Positions 7,581-18,218 of a stretch of 31,242 nucleotides of DNA are shown piece after piece. The stretch comes from JBDHRG01 sp039807445. Lineage in GTDB: Bacteria; Pseudomonadota; Gammaproteobacteria; Competibacterales; Competibacteraceae. The position numbers were made by a program, and so were the translations under genes. Below the pieces are notes generated by a model. The model saw only the letters and a program-made list of their open reading frames with translations. It was not told the origin of the DNA and ran no database searches. The stretch spans positions 1 through 31,242 of the forward strand of contig JBDHRG010000021.1 of NCBI GenBank assembly GCA_039807445.1. The letters run 5' to 3'. The first letter of the stretch is position 1. Each line of letters starts with the position of its first letter.

Positions 7581-7658
7581 GCCAGACGGAGCCCGGACTG
7601 TCCTGAAACGTGCATGGCGGGCGCCGTGCTCGCCGTACGCGCTTCCCGGGCGGAGCGG

Positions 7659-8489
7659 TCAGGCCGCCGTGGCTTCCTTGTCGCGCTCGATCAGTGCATA
7701 TGCCGAGTGGTTGTGGATCGACTCGAAGTTCTCCGATTCGACCGAATACGCGACCACGCGCTCGTCGGCGTTCAGCCGTGCGGCGACGTCGCGCACCATG
7801 TCTTCGACGAACTTCGGGTTTTCGTAAGCGTGCTCGGTGACGTACTTTTCGTCTGGGCGCTTCAGCAGACCGTAAAGCTGGCATGAGGCTTCGTTCTCGA
7901 CCAGGTCGATCAGTTCCTCGATCCACATGAAGCCGTTCAGTCTCGCGTTGACGGTGACGTGCGAGCGCTGGTTGTGTGCACCGTAGCGCGAGATCTCTTT
8001 CGAGCACGGGCACAGACTGGTGACCGGTACCACGACCTTGACGTTCATCGTCGGCTGACCGTCGCGGATCTCGCCGATGAACGCCACCTCGTAGTCCATC
8101 AGGCTCTGCACCCCGGACACCGGCGCCGTCTTGCTGATGAAGTATGGAAAGCTCATTTCGATGTGGCCGGTACCGGCCTCGAGGCGCTCGGTCATCTCGA
8201 CCAGCATGTCCTTGAAGGACTGTACCGTGATCTCGCGCTCATGGCTGTTCAGGATCGCCACGAAGCGCGACATGTGCGTGCCCTTGAAGTTGTGCGGCAG
8301 GCGCACATACATGTTGAAGGTCGCGATCGTGTGCTGGTCCTGCCCGGTGCGATCCCTGACCCGCACCGGGTGGCGGATATCCTTGATGCCGACCTTGTCG
8401 ATCGGCAGGCGGCGCGTGTCGAAGCTGTTCTGGATGTCGGGAATCGCTTCCGCCACCGGGGTGTCCACGGCAGGGCTGGGTTTGCTCAT
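7659..8489 (-). CDS. folE2: GTP cyclohydrolase FolE2 (type IB)
   Basis: FolE2 converts GTP to 7,8-dihydroneopterin triphosphate, the first step of tetrahydrofolate synthesis, and can work without zinc. The 276-residue protein opens with DIQNSFDTRRLPIDKVG, has PHNFKGTHMSRFVAIL (residues 65-80) and the SLCPCSKEIS motif with the catalytic Cys at C160, then AHNQRSH. ATG 8489 has a GAGGAG site upstream; an earlier in-frame start at 8525 is less likely. It lies downstream of dxs on the same strand across a 232-base gap that contains its own promoter. Many bacteria keep folE2 under zinc control, but I see no typical AT-rich Zur box. Confidence 0.96.
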   Translation of the reverse strand: MSKPSPAVDTPVAEAIPDIQNSFDTRRLPIDKVGIKDIRHPVRVRDRTGQDQHTIATFNMYVRLPHNFKGTHMSRFVAILNSHEREITVQSFKDMLVEMTERLEAGTGHIEMSFPYFISKTAPVSGVQSLMDYEVAFIGEIRDGQPTMNVKVVVPVTSLCPCSKEISRYGAHNQRSHVTVNARLNGFMWIEELIDLVENEASCQLYGLLKRPDEKYVTEHAYENPKFVEDMVRDVAARLNADERVVAYSVESENFESIHNHSAYALIERDKEATAA

Positions 8490-8661
8490 CGTGATGGCTC
8501 CTCGCTCGGCCCCGGGGGACCGCATCGGATGGGGTAAGTACCCCGCATCCGAGCGCGACGCTGTTTTCGCGCCGCGTGGCTGGTGTTTGACGGATCAGGG
8601 CTCGCCGCCATCGGCTGGAAGCCCGCGGTATGCCCGGGAGCTCCGCGGTCGCGGCGCATTC

Positions 8662-8707
8662 CCGAGCGAATCGCTCGGATATTATCTCAAGCAATCGACA
8701 GCGGCAA
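8662..8707 (-). promoter_or_regulatory. folE2 promoter with a palindrome at the start site
   Basis: On the minus strand a -35 TTGCCG (8707-8702), a 17-base spacer and a -10 TAATAT (8684-8679) form a sigma-70-type promoter. Immediately downstream, over the expected +1, is the perfect palindrome CCGAGCGA-N-TCGCTCGG (8662-8678). There is no T tract after it on either strand, so it looks more like an operator than a terminator for dxs. The transcript would have a leader of about 180 bases before the folE2 ATG. Confidence 0.5.
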
Positions 8708-8721
8708 ATCCATAGCCGGTA

Positions 8722-10581
8722 TCAGTCCCGCAGCGCCGCGAGCACCGCCTCGGCATCGAGGCCGCACGCGTGCAGCAGCTCGCCGCGCTCGCCGTGATCG
8801 ATGAAGCGGTCGGGCAGGCCGAGGTTGAGCATCGGCACCAGGATACCGTGTGCCGTCAAGGCTTCGTTGACCGCGCTGCCGGCGCCGCCGGCGACGACAT
8901 TGTCTTCGAGCGTGACCAGGCGCTCGTGCCCGGCGGCGACCTCCAATAGCGTCGCCACGTCGAGCGGCTTGACGAAGCGCATGTTGACGACGGTTGCATC
9001 GATCCTTTCGGCGACCTTCTCGGCGACCTCGAGCAGCGGGCCGAAGGCGAGCAGCGCGATCCGCTTACCGCGGCGGCGGAGTTCGGCCTTGCCGAGCGGC
9101 AGTGCCTGCATCTCGCGCGTTACCGCCACGCCGGGGCCCTTGCCGCGCGGATAGCGCACTGCTGCCGGCTGCCCGAGCTGGAAGCCGGTGTACAGCATTT
9201 GCCGGCACTCGTTCTCGTCGGTCGGCGTCATGATCACCAGGTTCGGGATGCAGCGCAGGAAGCTCACGTCGAAGGCGCCGGCGTGGGTCGGGCCGTCGGG
9301 GCCGACCAGTCCGGCACGGTCGATCGCGAACAGCACCGGCAGGTTCTGGAGCGCGACGTCGTGGATCAGCTGGTCATAGGCGCGCTGCAGGAAGGTCGAG
9401 TAGATCGCGACCACCGGCTTCAGTCCGTCGCACGCCATGCCGGCGGCCAGCGTCACCGCGTGCTGTTCGGCGATGCCGACGTCGAAGTAGCGGTTCGGGA
9501 AGCGCTCGGAGAACTCGACCAGGCCCGAGCCTTCGCACATCGCCGGTGTGATGCCGACCAGGCGCGGGTCGCGTTCGGCCATCTCGCACAGCCACTCGCC
9601 GAACACTTGCGTATAGCTCGGGCCGCCACTGCCCTTGGCCGGCACCAGGCCGCTGGCCGGGTCGAAGGTGCCGACGCCGTGGTAGGTGACCGGCTCGGCT
9701 TCGGCGAGCTTGTAGCCCTTGCCCTTGCGCGTAATCACGTGCAGCAGCCGAGGCCCCTTCATCTGGCGCAGATTGTCCAGGGTCTGCACCAGCGTTGGCA
9801 GATCGTGACCGTCGATCGGACCGAAATAGTTGAAGCCGAGCTCTTCGAACAGCGTGCCGGGCATCACCATGCCTTTCGCATGCTCCTCGGCGCGCTTGGC
9901 CATTTCGCGCATCGGCGCCGGCATGTGCGACAGGATCTTCTTGCCGCCTTCACGCACCGTCGAATACATGCGTCCCGACAGCAGCTTGGTCAGGTAGGTC
10001 GACAGCGCGCCGACATTCGGCGAGATCGACATCTCGTTGTCGTTCAGCACCACGAGCATGTCGGTCTTCAGGTGGCCGGCGTGGCACAGTGCCTCGAACG
10101 CCATGCCGGCGGTCATCGCACCGTCGCCGATCACCGCCACCGTCTTGCGCGGGCTGCCCGCGGCTTCGGCGGCGAGCGCCATGCCCTGCGCCGCGCTGAT
10201 CGAAGTGCTCGAATGGCCGACGCCGAAGGTGTCGTACGGGCTCTCGCCGCGTTTCGGGAAACCGGCCAGCCCGCCCTTCTTGCGCAGCGTGGCCATCTGC
10301 CTGCGGCGGCCGGTCAGGATCTTGTGCGGATAGCTCTGGTGGCCGACGTCCCAGACCAGGCGGTCTTCGGGGGTGTTGAACACGTAGTGCAGCGCCACGG
10401 TCAGTTCGACCGTGCCGAGGTTGGCCGAGAAATGGCCGCCGGTCTTCGCCACCGACTGGATCAGGAAGTCGCGCAGCTCGTCGGCAAGCCGGGGCAGGCT
10501 GGACTCGGGCAGCCGGCGCAGCTCGACGGGGCTGTCGATCGTGTCCAGGAGCGGATAGCGGGGCGCGGCGTTCATCGGCAT
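8722..10581 (-). CDS. dxs: 1-deoxy-D-xylulose-5-phosphate synthase
   Basis: DXS condenses pyruvate and glyceraldehyde 3-phosphate, with thiamine diphosphate and Mg2+, to start the MEP isoprenoid pathway; its product also feeds thiamine and pyridoxal synthesis. The 619-residue protein has the family length. GHFSANLGTVELTVALHYVF lies near residues 49-68, the thiamine site GDGAMTAG at 152-159 followed by LNDNEMSIS, and the catalytic Glu in DVGIAEQHAVTLAAG. RAGLVGPDGPTHAG and a transketolase C-terminal domain follow. A second possible start is Met3. It is downstream of ispA on the same strand (93-base gap), so precursor synthesis and prenyl chain elongation are probably co-expressed. Confidence 0.98.
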   Translation of the reverse strand: MPMNAAPRYPLLDTIDSPVELRRLPESSLPRLADELRDFLIQSVAKTGGHFSANLGTVELTVALHYVFNTPEDRLVWDVGHQSYPHKILTGRRRQMATLRKKGGLAGFPKRGESPYDTFGVGHSSTSISAAQGMALAAEAAGSPRKTVAVIGDGAMTAGMAFEALCHAGHLKTDMLVVLNDNEMSISPNVGALSTYLTKLLSGRMYSTVREGGKKILSHMPAPMREMAKRAEEHAKGMVMPGTLFEELGFNYFGPIDGHDLPTLVQTLDNLRQMKGPRLLHVITRKGKGYKLAEAEPVTYHGVGTFDPASGLVPAKGSGGPSYTQVFGEWLCEMAERDPRLVGITPAMCEGSGLVEFSERFPNRYFDVGIAEQHAVTLAAGMACDGLKPVVAIYSTFLQRAYDQLIHDVALQNLPVLFAIDRAGLVGPDGPTHAGAFDVSFLRCIPNLVIMTPTDENECRQMLYTGFQLGQPAAVRYPRGKGPGVAVTREMQALPLGKAELRRRGKRIALLAFGPLLEVAEKVAERIDATVVNMRFVKPLDVATLLEVAAGHERLVTLEDNVVAGGAGSAVNEALTAHGILVPMLNLGLPDRFIDHGERGELLHACGLDAEAVLAALRD

Positions 10582-10674
10582 GTCTCGAAACGGCAGAGGC
10601 TCGGCGGCGGATTATCCCGGCCGCCGGGGGGGCGGCGCAATCGCCGGTTGTCGACCGCGGTGCACGCGGAGGCT

Positions 10675-11562
10675 TCAGTGCATGCGCTCGACGATGTACG
10701 AGGCCACGGTGCGCAGCGTGTCGGCGCGGGCATCGAGCGCCGCCAGCGTCGCCAGCGCCTCGTCGTACAGCGCCCGGGCGTGGGTGCGGGCGCCGTCGAG
10801 TCCGAGCAGTGCCGGATAGGTCGGTTTGTTCAGCGCCTGGTCCGCGCCCTGCGCCTTGCCGAGCGTTTCGGTGTCGCCGATCACGTCGAGGATGTCGTCG
10901 CGGATCTGGAACGCCAGCCCGATGCACTTGGCGTAGTGGTCCAGGCGCTCGAGCGTCGCCGGATCGGCCTGCGCGGCGCACAGCGCACCGAGGCGCACGC
11001 TGGCGCGGATCAGCGCCCCGGTCTTGTGGATGTGCATGTTCTCGAGCTCGGCCAGGTTCAGCGTGCGCCCCACCGAGGCGATGTCGATCGCCTGGCCGCC
11101 GGCCATGCCGCGTGAACCCGAGGCCAGCGCCAGCTGTTCGACCATGCGCAGCCGCGTCGCGGTGTCGGCTGACATCAATGGATCGTGTGCGAGCACGTGG
11201 AACGCCAGGCTCTGCAGCGCGTCGCCGGCCAGCAGCGCCGTGGCTTCGTCGAAAGCCTTGTGGCAGCTCGGTTTGCCGCGGCGCAGCGCGTCGTCGTCCA
11301 TGCACGGCAGGTCGTCGTGCACCAGCGAATAGGCGTGGATCATCTCGACGGCGCAAGCCGGGCCGTCGAGCCGCTCGAGGGCGGCACCGACCGCGTGGCC
11401 GGCCGCGTACACCAGCGCCGCGCGGATGCGCTTGCCGCCGCCGAGCACGGCGTAGCGCATCGCCGCATGCAAGTCGCGAGGACAGGTCTCGGCCGAGGGC
11501 AGGCGCGCCGCGAGCGCGGTTTCGATGCGGGCCTGGTACTGCTGGATCTGTTCCTGGGACAT
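10675..11562 (-). CDS. ispA: Farnesyl/geranyl diphosphate synthase
   Basis: This trans-prenyltransferase adds isopentenyl diphosphate to dimethylallyl and geranyl diphosphate. The 295-residue protein has GGGKRIRAALV (41-51), the first Asp-rich motif VHDDLPCMDDD, the KTGALIRASV segment and the second Asp-rich motif FQIRDDILDVIGD. The length and the two extra residues between the aspartates of the first motif are typical of bacterial IspA. The ATG comes six bases after the xseB stop, giving an xseB-ispA-dxs operon as in many Proteobacteria. The product chain length (C15) is inferred from the family. Confidence 0.96.
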   Translation of the reverse strand: MSQEQIQQYQARIETALAARLPSAETCPRDLHAAMRYAVLGGGKRIRAALVYAAGHAVGAALERLDGPACAVEMIHAYSLVHDDLPCMDDDALRRGKPSCHKAFDEATALLAGDALQSLAFHVLAHDPLMSADTATRLRMVEQLALASGSRGMAGGQAIDIASVGRTLNLAELENMHIHKTGALIRASVRLGALCAAQADPATLERLDHYAKCIGLAFQIRDDILDVIGDTETLGKAQGADQALNKPTYPALLGLDGARTHARALYDEALATLAALDARADTLRTVASYIVERMH

Positions 11563-11568
11563 GGTCTG

Positions 11569-11802
11569 TCAGTCCTGGGGCGCGAAGGGAAGCGCCTGCT
11601 CCTGCCCGGGGGCGCCCTGCAGGATCTCGACGCGCTGCTCGGCCGCGGCGAGCGCGCCCTGGCAGGTGCGCGACAGTTCGATGCCGCGCTCGAAGCGTTT
11701 CAGCGAGTCCTCGAGGCTCAGCTCGCCGTGCTCGAGCGCTTCGACCAGGGTCTCGAGCTCGGCCAGGGCCTGTTCGAAGTCGAGCGCCTTCTTGGTCGCC
11801 AT
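11569..11802 (-). CDS. xseB: Exodeoxyribonuclease VII small subunit
   Basis: XseB is a short helical protein that coats the XseA catalytic subunit of exonuclease VII, which degrades single-stranded DNA from both ends. The 77-residue protein reads LDFEQALAELETLVEALEHG and SLEDSLKRFERGIELSRTCQ, the conserved two-helix hairpin. I chose ATG 11802 because GAGGGG stands nine bases upstream; the in-frame ATG at 11811 would leave no spacing. It is first in the xseB-ispA-dxs operon. The large subunit gene is not in the window. Confidence 0.94.
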   Translation of the reverse strand: MATKKALDFEQALAELETLVEALEHGELSLEDSLKRFERGIELSRTCQGALAAAEQRVEILQGAPGQEQALPFAPQD

Positions 11803-11859
11803 CGCGGCCATCCCCTCGCAGTCGAAGAGGACGTAAGGTAATCCCCGGGCTTCGGTGGG

Positions 11860-13077
11860 TCAATTTCGGTGCCGCGGCGCGGGCCGCGGCCAGATCAGGC
11901 GCAGCGACAGCAGCCGGAACGCGCACCATTCGAGCAACCGCCTCCAAGGCCCGCTGCGGGGCGGCGCGAGCAGCTCGTCGGAAGCCTCGAGGTCGGCGAG
12001 GAAGCGGCTGCGCAGCGCGCGCGCTGCGCCGGCATCGAATATCGCCAGTCCGAGCTCGAGGTTGTGCGTGCTGGTGAAGGCATCCATGTTGAACGAACCG
12101 ATCACCGCCAGCGCGTCGTCGACCACCAGCGCCTTGGCGTGCAGCGGCGCGCGGTAGCGGAACACGCGTATGCCGTGGCGCAGCAGCCGACGCTCGATAT
12201 GGCTGCGCGCATAGTCGACCAGGCGCACGTCGGAAGCGCGCGGGATCAGCACGCGCACATCGGCCCCGAGGCGTGCGGCGCGGATCAGCTGGCGCGTGAA
12301 GCGTCGCGAGGGCACTGGGTAGGGGGTGGCCAGGTAGCAGGTGTCGCGCGCGGCGGCTACCGCGCGCCGCAGCGCCGCCTGCAGTCCGCGGCGGTGGCGG
12401 CGGGCATTGGCGCCGAGCACTTGCGCGCTCACATCCCCGGCTGCCGCCGGGCGGGCGGGGAGGGCGGGCGCGGGCTCGCCGAGATCGGCGAGCGTCTCGG
12501 CGAACAGCCGACCGAGGTCGGTGACCACCGGCCCTTCGACTTCGGCCTGCAGATCGTGCAGCGGGTCCTTGCCTAGGCGCAGGCCCGCGTAGCGCAAGCC
12601 GATATTGCGACCGCCGAGGAAGGCGAGCCGGCCGTCGATCAGCACCAGCTTGCGGTGGTCGCGCCACAGCGCCGGGCCGTGGCTGCGCCAGGGCCACACC
12701 GGGTTGAAGGCCAGCACGCGGCCGCCGGCGGCGCGCAGCCCGGCGAGCTCGCCTTCGCCGAGCGCCGAGGAGCCGATGTGGTCGTACACCAGGATCACGT
12801 CGCAGCCGCGCCGCGCTGCGGCTTCGAGCTTCGCCAGCGTCGCGCGGCCGATGGCATCGGGCTCGATCAGGTACATCTCGATCCAGACCTGAGTGCGTGC
12901 GGCGTCGAGCGTCGCCCACAGCCGCTCGAAATAGGCGTCGCCGTCGACCAGCAGCGTGACGCGGTTGCCGGGCACCGGCTGGAAGCGCGCGCGTGCGCGC
13001 AGCGCCGCGAGCAGTCGCGCGACCGCGCCGTGCCGGGCTTGCGCCTCGGCGCCGGCGGCTGCACTATCGCGCCGCAT
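11860..13077 (-). CDS. Phospholipase D-family protein, ClsB-like cardiolipin synthase
   Basis: The 405-residue protein has two HKD motifs: H141, K143, D148 in RDHRKLVLIDG, and H313, K315, D320 in LHAKALVVDDALAVIGSFN. This pairing and the opening VTLLVDGDAYFERLWATLDAA, followed by VWIEMYLIEPDAIGR, resemble ClsB-type cardiolipin synthases, which join phosphatidyl groups at the inner membrane. There is no N-terminal membrane anchor; the C-terminus (LLEWCAFRLLSLRLIWPRP) could be an amphipathic membrane-binding helix. A GGGGGG site precedes the ATG. It is divergent from parE with 62 bases between. Exact substrate specificity within the PLD family is not fixed by sequence alone. Confidence 0.85.
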   Translation of the reverse strand: MRRDSAAAGAEAQARHGAVARLLAALRARARFQPVPGNRVTLLVDGDAYFERLWATLDAARTQVWIEMYLIEPDAIGRATLAKLEAAARRGCDVILVYDHIGSSALGEGELAGLRAAGGRVLAFNPVWPWRSHGPALWRDHRKLVLIDGRLAFLGGRNIGLRYAGLRLGKDPLHDLQAEVEGPVVTDLGRLFAETLADLGEPAPALPARPAAAGDVSAQVLGANARRHRRGLQAALRRAVAAARDTCYLATPYPVPSRRFTRQLIRAARLGADVRVLIPRASDVRLVDYARSHIERRLLRHGIRVFRYRAPLHAKALVVDDALAVIGSFNMDAFTSTHNLELGLAIFDAGAARALRSRFLADLEASDELLAPPRSGPWRRLLEWCAFRLLSLRLIWPRPAPRHRN

Positions 13078-13139
13078 GCGCGACCGTCCCCCCGCGGCCG
13101 GCCGTTTTCAGTTCTGCTGTCTGTCGAGTCCGGAATCCG

Positions 13140-15029
<1,890 letters not shown>

Positions 15030-15060
15030 AGCGCATCGCGGGCGCCCGCGGGGGCGACGC

Positions 15061-15384
15061 TCAACGCAGCAGGTCGAAGAACAGGAATATCCCGACCAGG
15101 ATCACGTTCAGGGCCCAGACGATGGTCAGCAGGCGGGCGATGTGGCCGTAGTTCTCGTTCTTGACGTTGAAGGCGCAGCGCCACACCGACACCAGGATCC
15201 AGGCGGTATACGGGACCATCACCAGCGCGCCGAGGATCAGGAAGGTATGGCCGTCGCCCAGCGCCGCGCGCAGTGCCCAGAAGGCCAGTGCGAGCAGCCA
15301 GCTGCCCGCCACGCCCCAGAGCCAGTAGACCTTCCACAGTGGGCCTTCGCCGCGCCAGTAGCGACCGATCGCATGGGTGGACAT
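15061..15384 (-). CDS. Small integral membrane protein of unknown function
   Basis: The 107-residue protein starts at ATG 15384, eight bases after a GAGGAGG site. It begins MSTHAIGRYWRGEGPLWKVYWLWG and has about three membrane segments: roughly residues 17-38, 45-65 and 82-103 (ILVGIFLFF near the end), with a short conserved-looking loop CAFNVKNENYG between the second and third. I do not recognise a named family. Its position between parE and parC on the opposite strand is probably not functional; its 3' end is 31 bases from the parE stop. A role in the envelope is all that can be said. Confidence 0.75.
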   Translation of the reverse strand: MSTHAIGRYWRGEGPLWKVYWLWGVAGSWLLALAFWALRAALGDGHTFLILGALVMVPYTAWILVSVWRCAFNVKNENYGHIARLLTIVWALNVILVGIFLFFDLLR

Positions 15385-15584
15385 CGTGGGACCTCCTCGT
15401 TCGGATGAATGGATGGGGTCAGCGGAAAGGTGGACGGCAGGCATCGGCTGCATCTGCGTGCCGGCGCCCGACAAGGCTATGGGTGTGGCGCGCGGGGCCC
15501 AATATCCCGTTCGGGGCAGCGGCTTACCTCGAGCGTAGCATCCGGATTGGCAATTCGGGTCCACCGGGCCTGTTGGGGAGCAGC

Positions 15585-17819
15585 ATGTCGGAGCAGACTG
15601 TCATCGAAGGCGTCGAGCGCATGCCGCTACGCCTGTTTACCGAAAAGGCGTACCTCGACTATTCGATGTACGTGATCCTCGACCGCGCACTGCCGCACGT
15701 CGGCGACGGGCTGAAGCCGGTGCAGCGGCGCATCGTCTACGCGATGAGCGAGCTGGGGCTGTTCAGCGCCGCCAAGCACAAGAAGTCGGCGCGCACCGTC
15801 GGCGACGTGCTCGGCAAGTACCATCCGCACGGCGACTCGGCGTGCTACGAAGCGATGGTGCTGATGGCGCAGCCGTTCAGCTACCGTTACCCCCTGGTCG
15901 ACGGCCAGGGCAACTGGGGCTCGCCCGACGACCCGAAGAGCTTCGCCGCGATGCGCTACACCGAGGCGCGGCTCGCACCCTACGCCCAGGTGCTGCTGGC
16001 CGAGCTCGGCCAGGGTACCGTCGACTGGGTGCCGAACTTCGACGGCACGCTCGAGGAACCCGCGCTGCTGCCGGCGCGCCTGCCGAACGTGCTGTTGAAC
16101 GGCACCACCGGCATCGCCGTCGGCATGGCGACCGACATCCCGCCGCACAACGTGCACGAGGTGGCCGCGGCCCTGGTACACCTGCTCGAGGCGCCCGAGG
16201 CGCCGCTCGAAGCGCTGTGCGAGCACGTGCTCGCGCCCGACTTCCCGACCGGCGGCGAACTGATCACACCGCGCGAAGAGCTGCTGAAGCTGTACCGCAG
16301 CGGCCAAGGGTCGGTGCGGTTGCGCGCGCGCTACGAATACGCGCGCGGCGACGAAGAGGTGGTGATCACCGAGCTGCCGTACCAAACCTCGGGTGCCCGG
16401 GTGCTCGAGCAGATCGCCACGCAGATGCAGGCTAAGAAGCTGCCGATGGTCGAAGACTTGCGCGACGAGTCCGACCACGAGAACCCCATCCGCCTGATCC
16501 TGGCGCTGCGTTCGAACCGCGTCGACGTCGAGGCGTTGATGGACCACCTGTTCGCGACTACCGACCTCGAGCGCAGCTACCGCGTCAACCTGAACATGAT
16601 CGGTCTCGACGGCCGGCCGCAAGTCAAGGATCTGCGCACGCTGCTGGTCGAATGGCTCGAGTACCGCATGGGCACCGTGCGCCGCCGGCTGCAACACCGG
16701 CTCGACAAGGTCGAGGCGCGGCTGCACCTGCTCGCAGGCCTGTTGATCGCGTACCTGAACCTCGATGAAGTGATCCGCATCGTCCGCTTCGAAGACGAGC
16801 CCAGGGCGGCGTTGTGCGCGCGGTTCGGGCTCAGCGAGCCGCAGGCCGAGGCGATCCTCGAAACCCGGCTGCGTCAGCTGGCGAAGCTCGAAGAGATGAA
16901 GATCCGCAGCGAGCAGGACGAACTCGCGCGCGAGCGCGACGACCTCCGCGAGCTGCTGGGCTCGGATGCGCGACTGAAGGCGCTGATCGGCGACGAAATC
17001 GGCGCCGATGCCGACAGGCACGGCGACGCGCGCCGCTCGGTGCTGGTCGAACGCCGCGCGGCGCAGGCACTGGCCGAAGCCGCGCTGGCGCCGAGCGAGC
17101 CGGTCACGGTGGTGCTGTCCGAGAAGGGCTGGGTGCGCGCCGGCAAGGGCCACGAGATCGACGGCGCCAGCCTGGTGTACAAGGCCGGTGACGGCTTCCT
17201 GATGAAGGCGACCGGACGCAGCAACCAGAGCGCGGTTTTCCTCGACGACGGCGGCCGCGCCTATGCCTTGCCGGCGCATGCGCTGCCCTCGGCGCGCGGC
17301 TACGGCGAACCCCTGACCGGCAAGCTCGCACCGCCGGCGGGCAGCCGCTTCGTCGCGGTGCTGCTCGGTGCGCCCGAAGACTGGTACGTGCTGGCGTCTT
17401 CGGCCGGCTACGGTTTCGTCTGCCGGTTCGATGAACTGCTCGGCCGCAACAAGGCCGGCAAGGCGGTGCTGAACGTGCCCGAGGGGGCGGAGGTACTGAT
17501 GCCTGCGCGTGTCCAGGTCGCCGGTGACCGGCTCGCGGTCGTCACCTCGGCCGGACGGCTGCTGGTGTTTCCGGTGGCCGAGCTGCCGCAGCTGGCCAAG
17601 GGCAAGGGCAACAAGCTGGTCGGCATCGCCAGCGGCGGTGAGGAACGCGTCGTCGGCCTGGCCTGCGTGCCGGCGGGCGGCTCGCTCGAGCTGAGCTGCG
17701 GCAAGCGCACGCTGACGCTGAAGCCCGCCGACCTCGACGCCTACCAGGCCGAGCGCGGCCGCCGCGGCAAAGAGCTGCCGCGTGGTTTCCAGCGCGTCGA
17801 CGCGCTGGCGGCCGTCTGA
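15585..17819 (+). CDS. parC: DNA topoisomerase IV subunit A
   Basis: ParC is the DNA-cleaving subunit that pairs with ParE. The 744-residue protein has the winged-helix region with KYHPHGDSACYEAM (78-91) and the catalytic Tyr Y125 in AAMRYTEARL. The quinolone-determining positions equivalent to E. coli Ser80 and Glu84 are S85 and E89, the wild-type (susceptible) residues. A coiled-coil tower (about 430-490, KVEARLHLLAGLL onward) and a degenerate beta-propeller C-terminal domain (SEKGWVRAGKGHEI, then TSAGRLLVFPV) follow. The ATG at 15585 has GGGGAG upstream. A 198-base gap to the opposing membrane protein gene leaves room for its own promoter. Confidence 0.97.
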   Translation: MSEQTVIEGVERMPLRLFTEKAYLDYSMYVILDRALPHVGDGLKPVQRRIVYAMSELGLFSAAKHKKSARTVGDVLGKYHPHGDSACYEAMVLMAQPFSYRYPLVDGQGNWGSPDDPKSFAAMRYTEARLAPYAQVLLAELGQGTVDWVPNFDGTLEEPALLPARLPNVLLNGTTGIAVGMATDIPPHNVHEVAAALVHLLEAPEAPLEALCEHVLAPDFPTGGELITPREELLKLYRSGQGSVRLRARYEYARGDEEVVITELPYQTSGARVLEQIATQMQAKKLPMVEDLRDESDHENPIRLILALRSNRVDVEALMDHLFATTDLERSYRVNLNMIGLDGRPQVKDLRTLLVEWLEYRMGTVRRRLQHRLDKVEARLHLLAGLLIAYLNLDEVIRIVRFEDEPRAALCARFGLSEPQAEAILETRLRQLAKLEEMKIRSEQDELARERDDLRELLGSDARLKALIGDEIGADADRHGDARRSVLVERRAAQALAEAALAPSEPVTVVLSEKGWVRAGKGHEIDGASLVYKAGDGFLMKATGRSNQSAVFLDDGGRAYALPAHALPSARGYGEPLTGKLAPPAGSRFVAVLLGAPEDWYVLASSAGYGFVCRFDELLGRNKAGKAVLNVPEGAEVLMPARVQVAGDRLAVVTSAGRLLVFPVAELPQLAKGKGNKLVGIASGGEERVVGLACVPAGGSLELSCGKRTLTLKPADLDAYQAERGRRGKELPRGFQRVDALAAV

Positions 17820-17916
17820 CCGGACGGCCGCCAGGGTGCCGGTACCGCGGACCGATCGGTCTGCGGCGTTCCTGGAGCAGCCAGGACAGACTCGGGTAGC
17901 GGGGCGAGGCCGAACG

Positions 17917-17944
17917 AAAACCCCGCCGGTTTCGCGGTGGGGTT
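17917..17944 (-). terminator. Rho-independent terminator of the tRNA-Glu pair
   Basis: On the minus strand the hairpin AACCCC-ACCG / CGGC-GGGGTT (one wobble pair, loop about six bases) is followed by TTTTC. It begins about 12 bases after the 3' end of the second transcribed tRNA-Glu, so it should end that transcript; on the plus strand it lies about 100 bases after parC. Confidence 0.75.
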
Positions 17945-17955
17945 CGCGGGGAAGT

Positions 17956-18031
17956 TGGCGCTCCCTAGGGGGTTCGAACCCCTGTTCCCGCCGTGAGAGG
18001 GCGGTGTCCTGGGCCACTAGACGAAGGGAGC
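17956..18031 (-). tRNA. tRNA-Glu (anticodon CTC), copy 2
   Basis: The minus strand gives a 76-base cloverleaf including encoded CCA: acceptor GCTCCCT / AGGGAGC with discriminator G, a D arm containing TCTAGTGGCCCAGGAC, anticodon arm CCGCC-CTCTCAC-GGCGG (anticodon CTC, codon GAG) and T arm CAGGGGTTCGAACCCC. The D- and anticodon-arm sequences match known tRNA-Glu genes. It is identical to the neighbouring copy, lies downstream of it in one transcript, and is followed by a terminator. Confidence 0.97.
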
Positions 18032-18057
18032 GGATATCGCCGGCAGTCCCGGATGAG

Positions 18058-18133
18058 TGGCGCTCCCTAGGGGGTTCGAACCCCTGTTCCCGCCGTGAGA
18101 GGGCGGTGTCCTGGGCCACTAGACGAAGGGAGC
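18058..18133 (-). tRNA. tRNA-Glu (anticodon CTC), copy 1
   Basis: This is an identical 76-base copy, separated from the other by 26 bases and transcribed first. Acceptor, anticodon loop CTCTCAC and T arm agree base for base. The CTC anticodon reads GAG, the expected preferred Glu codon in a G+C-rich genome; the TTC isoacceptor needed for GAA must lie elsewhere. Confidence 0.97.
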
Positions 18134-18164
18134 GTCATGCTGGCATCCGCTGAATGCGGCGCGT

Positions 18165-18192
18165 AGTATACGGCTCCTTTGGCGATGCACAA
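18165..18192 (-). promoter_or_regulatory. Promoter of the tRNA-Glu pair
   Basis: On the minus strand TTGTGC (18192-18187), a 16-base spacer and TATACT (18170-18165) form a recognisable sigma-70 promoter. The -10 box ends 31 bases before the first tRNA base. It lies in the gap before pcnB, whose own promoter I could not place. Confidence 0.55.
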
Positions 18193-18218
18193 GACCGAAT
18201 TTCGGGAATCCGCCTCCT

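Noticed and set aside
8490..8661. Possible long structured leader or riboswitch before folE2
   Set aside because: The leader is about 180 bases and G+C-rich, but I recognise no known motif and could not support a specific fold.
9950..12919. Minus-strand 989-codon open frame across dxs, ispA and the ClsB-like gene
   Set aside because: Arg/Ala/Pro-rich shadow of three real genes in another frame, typical of high-G+C DNA.
15627..18119. Minus-strand 830-codon open frame opposite parC
   Set aside because: Shadow frame; its first part translates the duplicated tRNA-Glu genes and the rest mirrors ParC codons.
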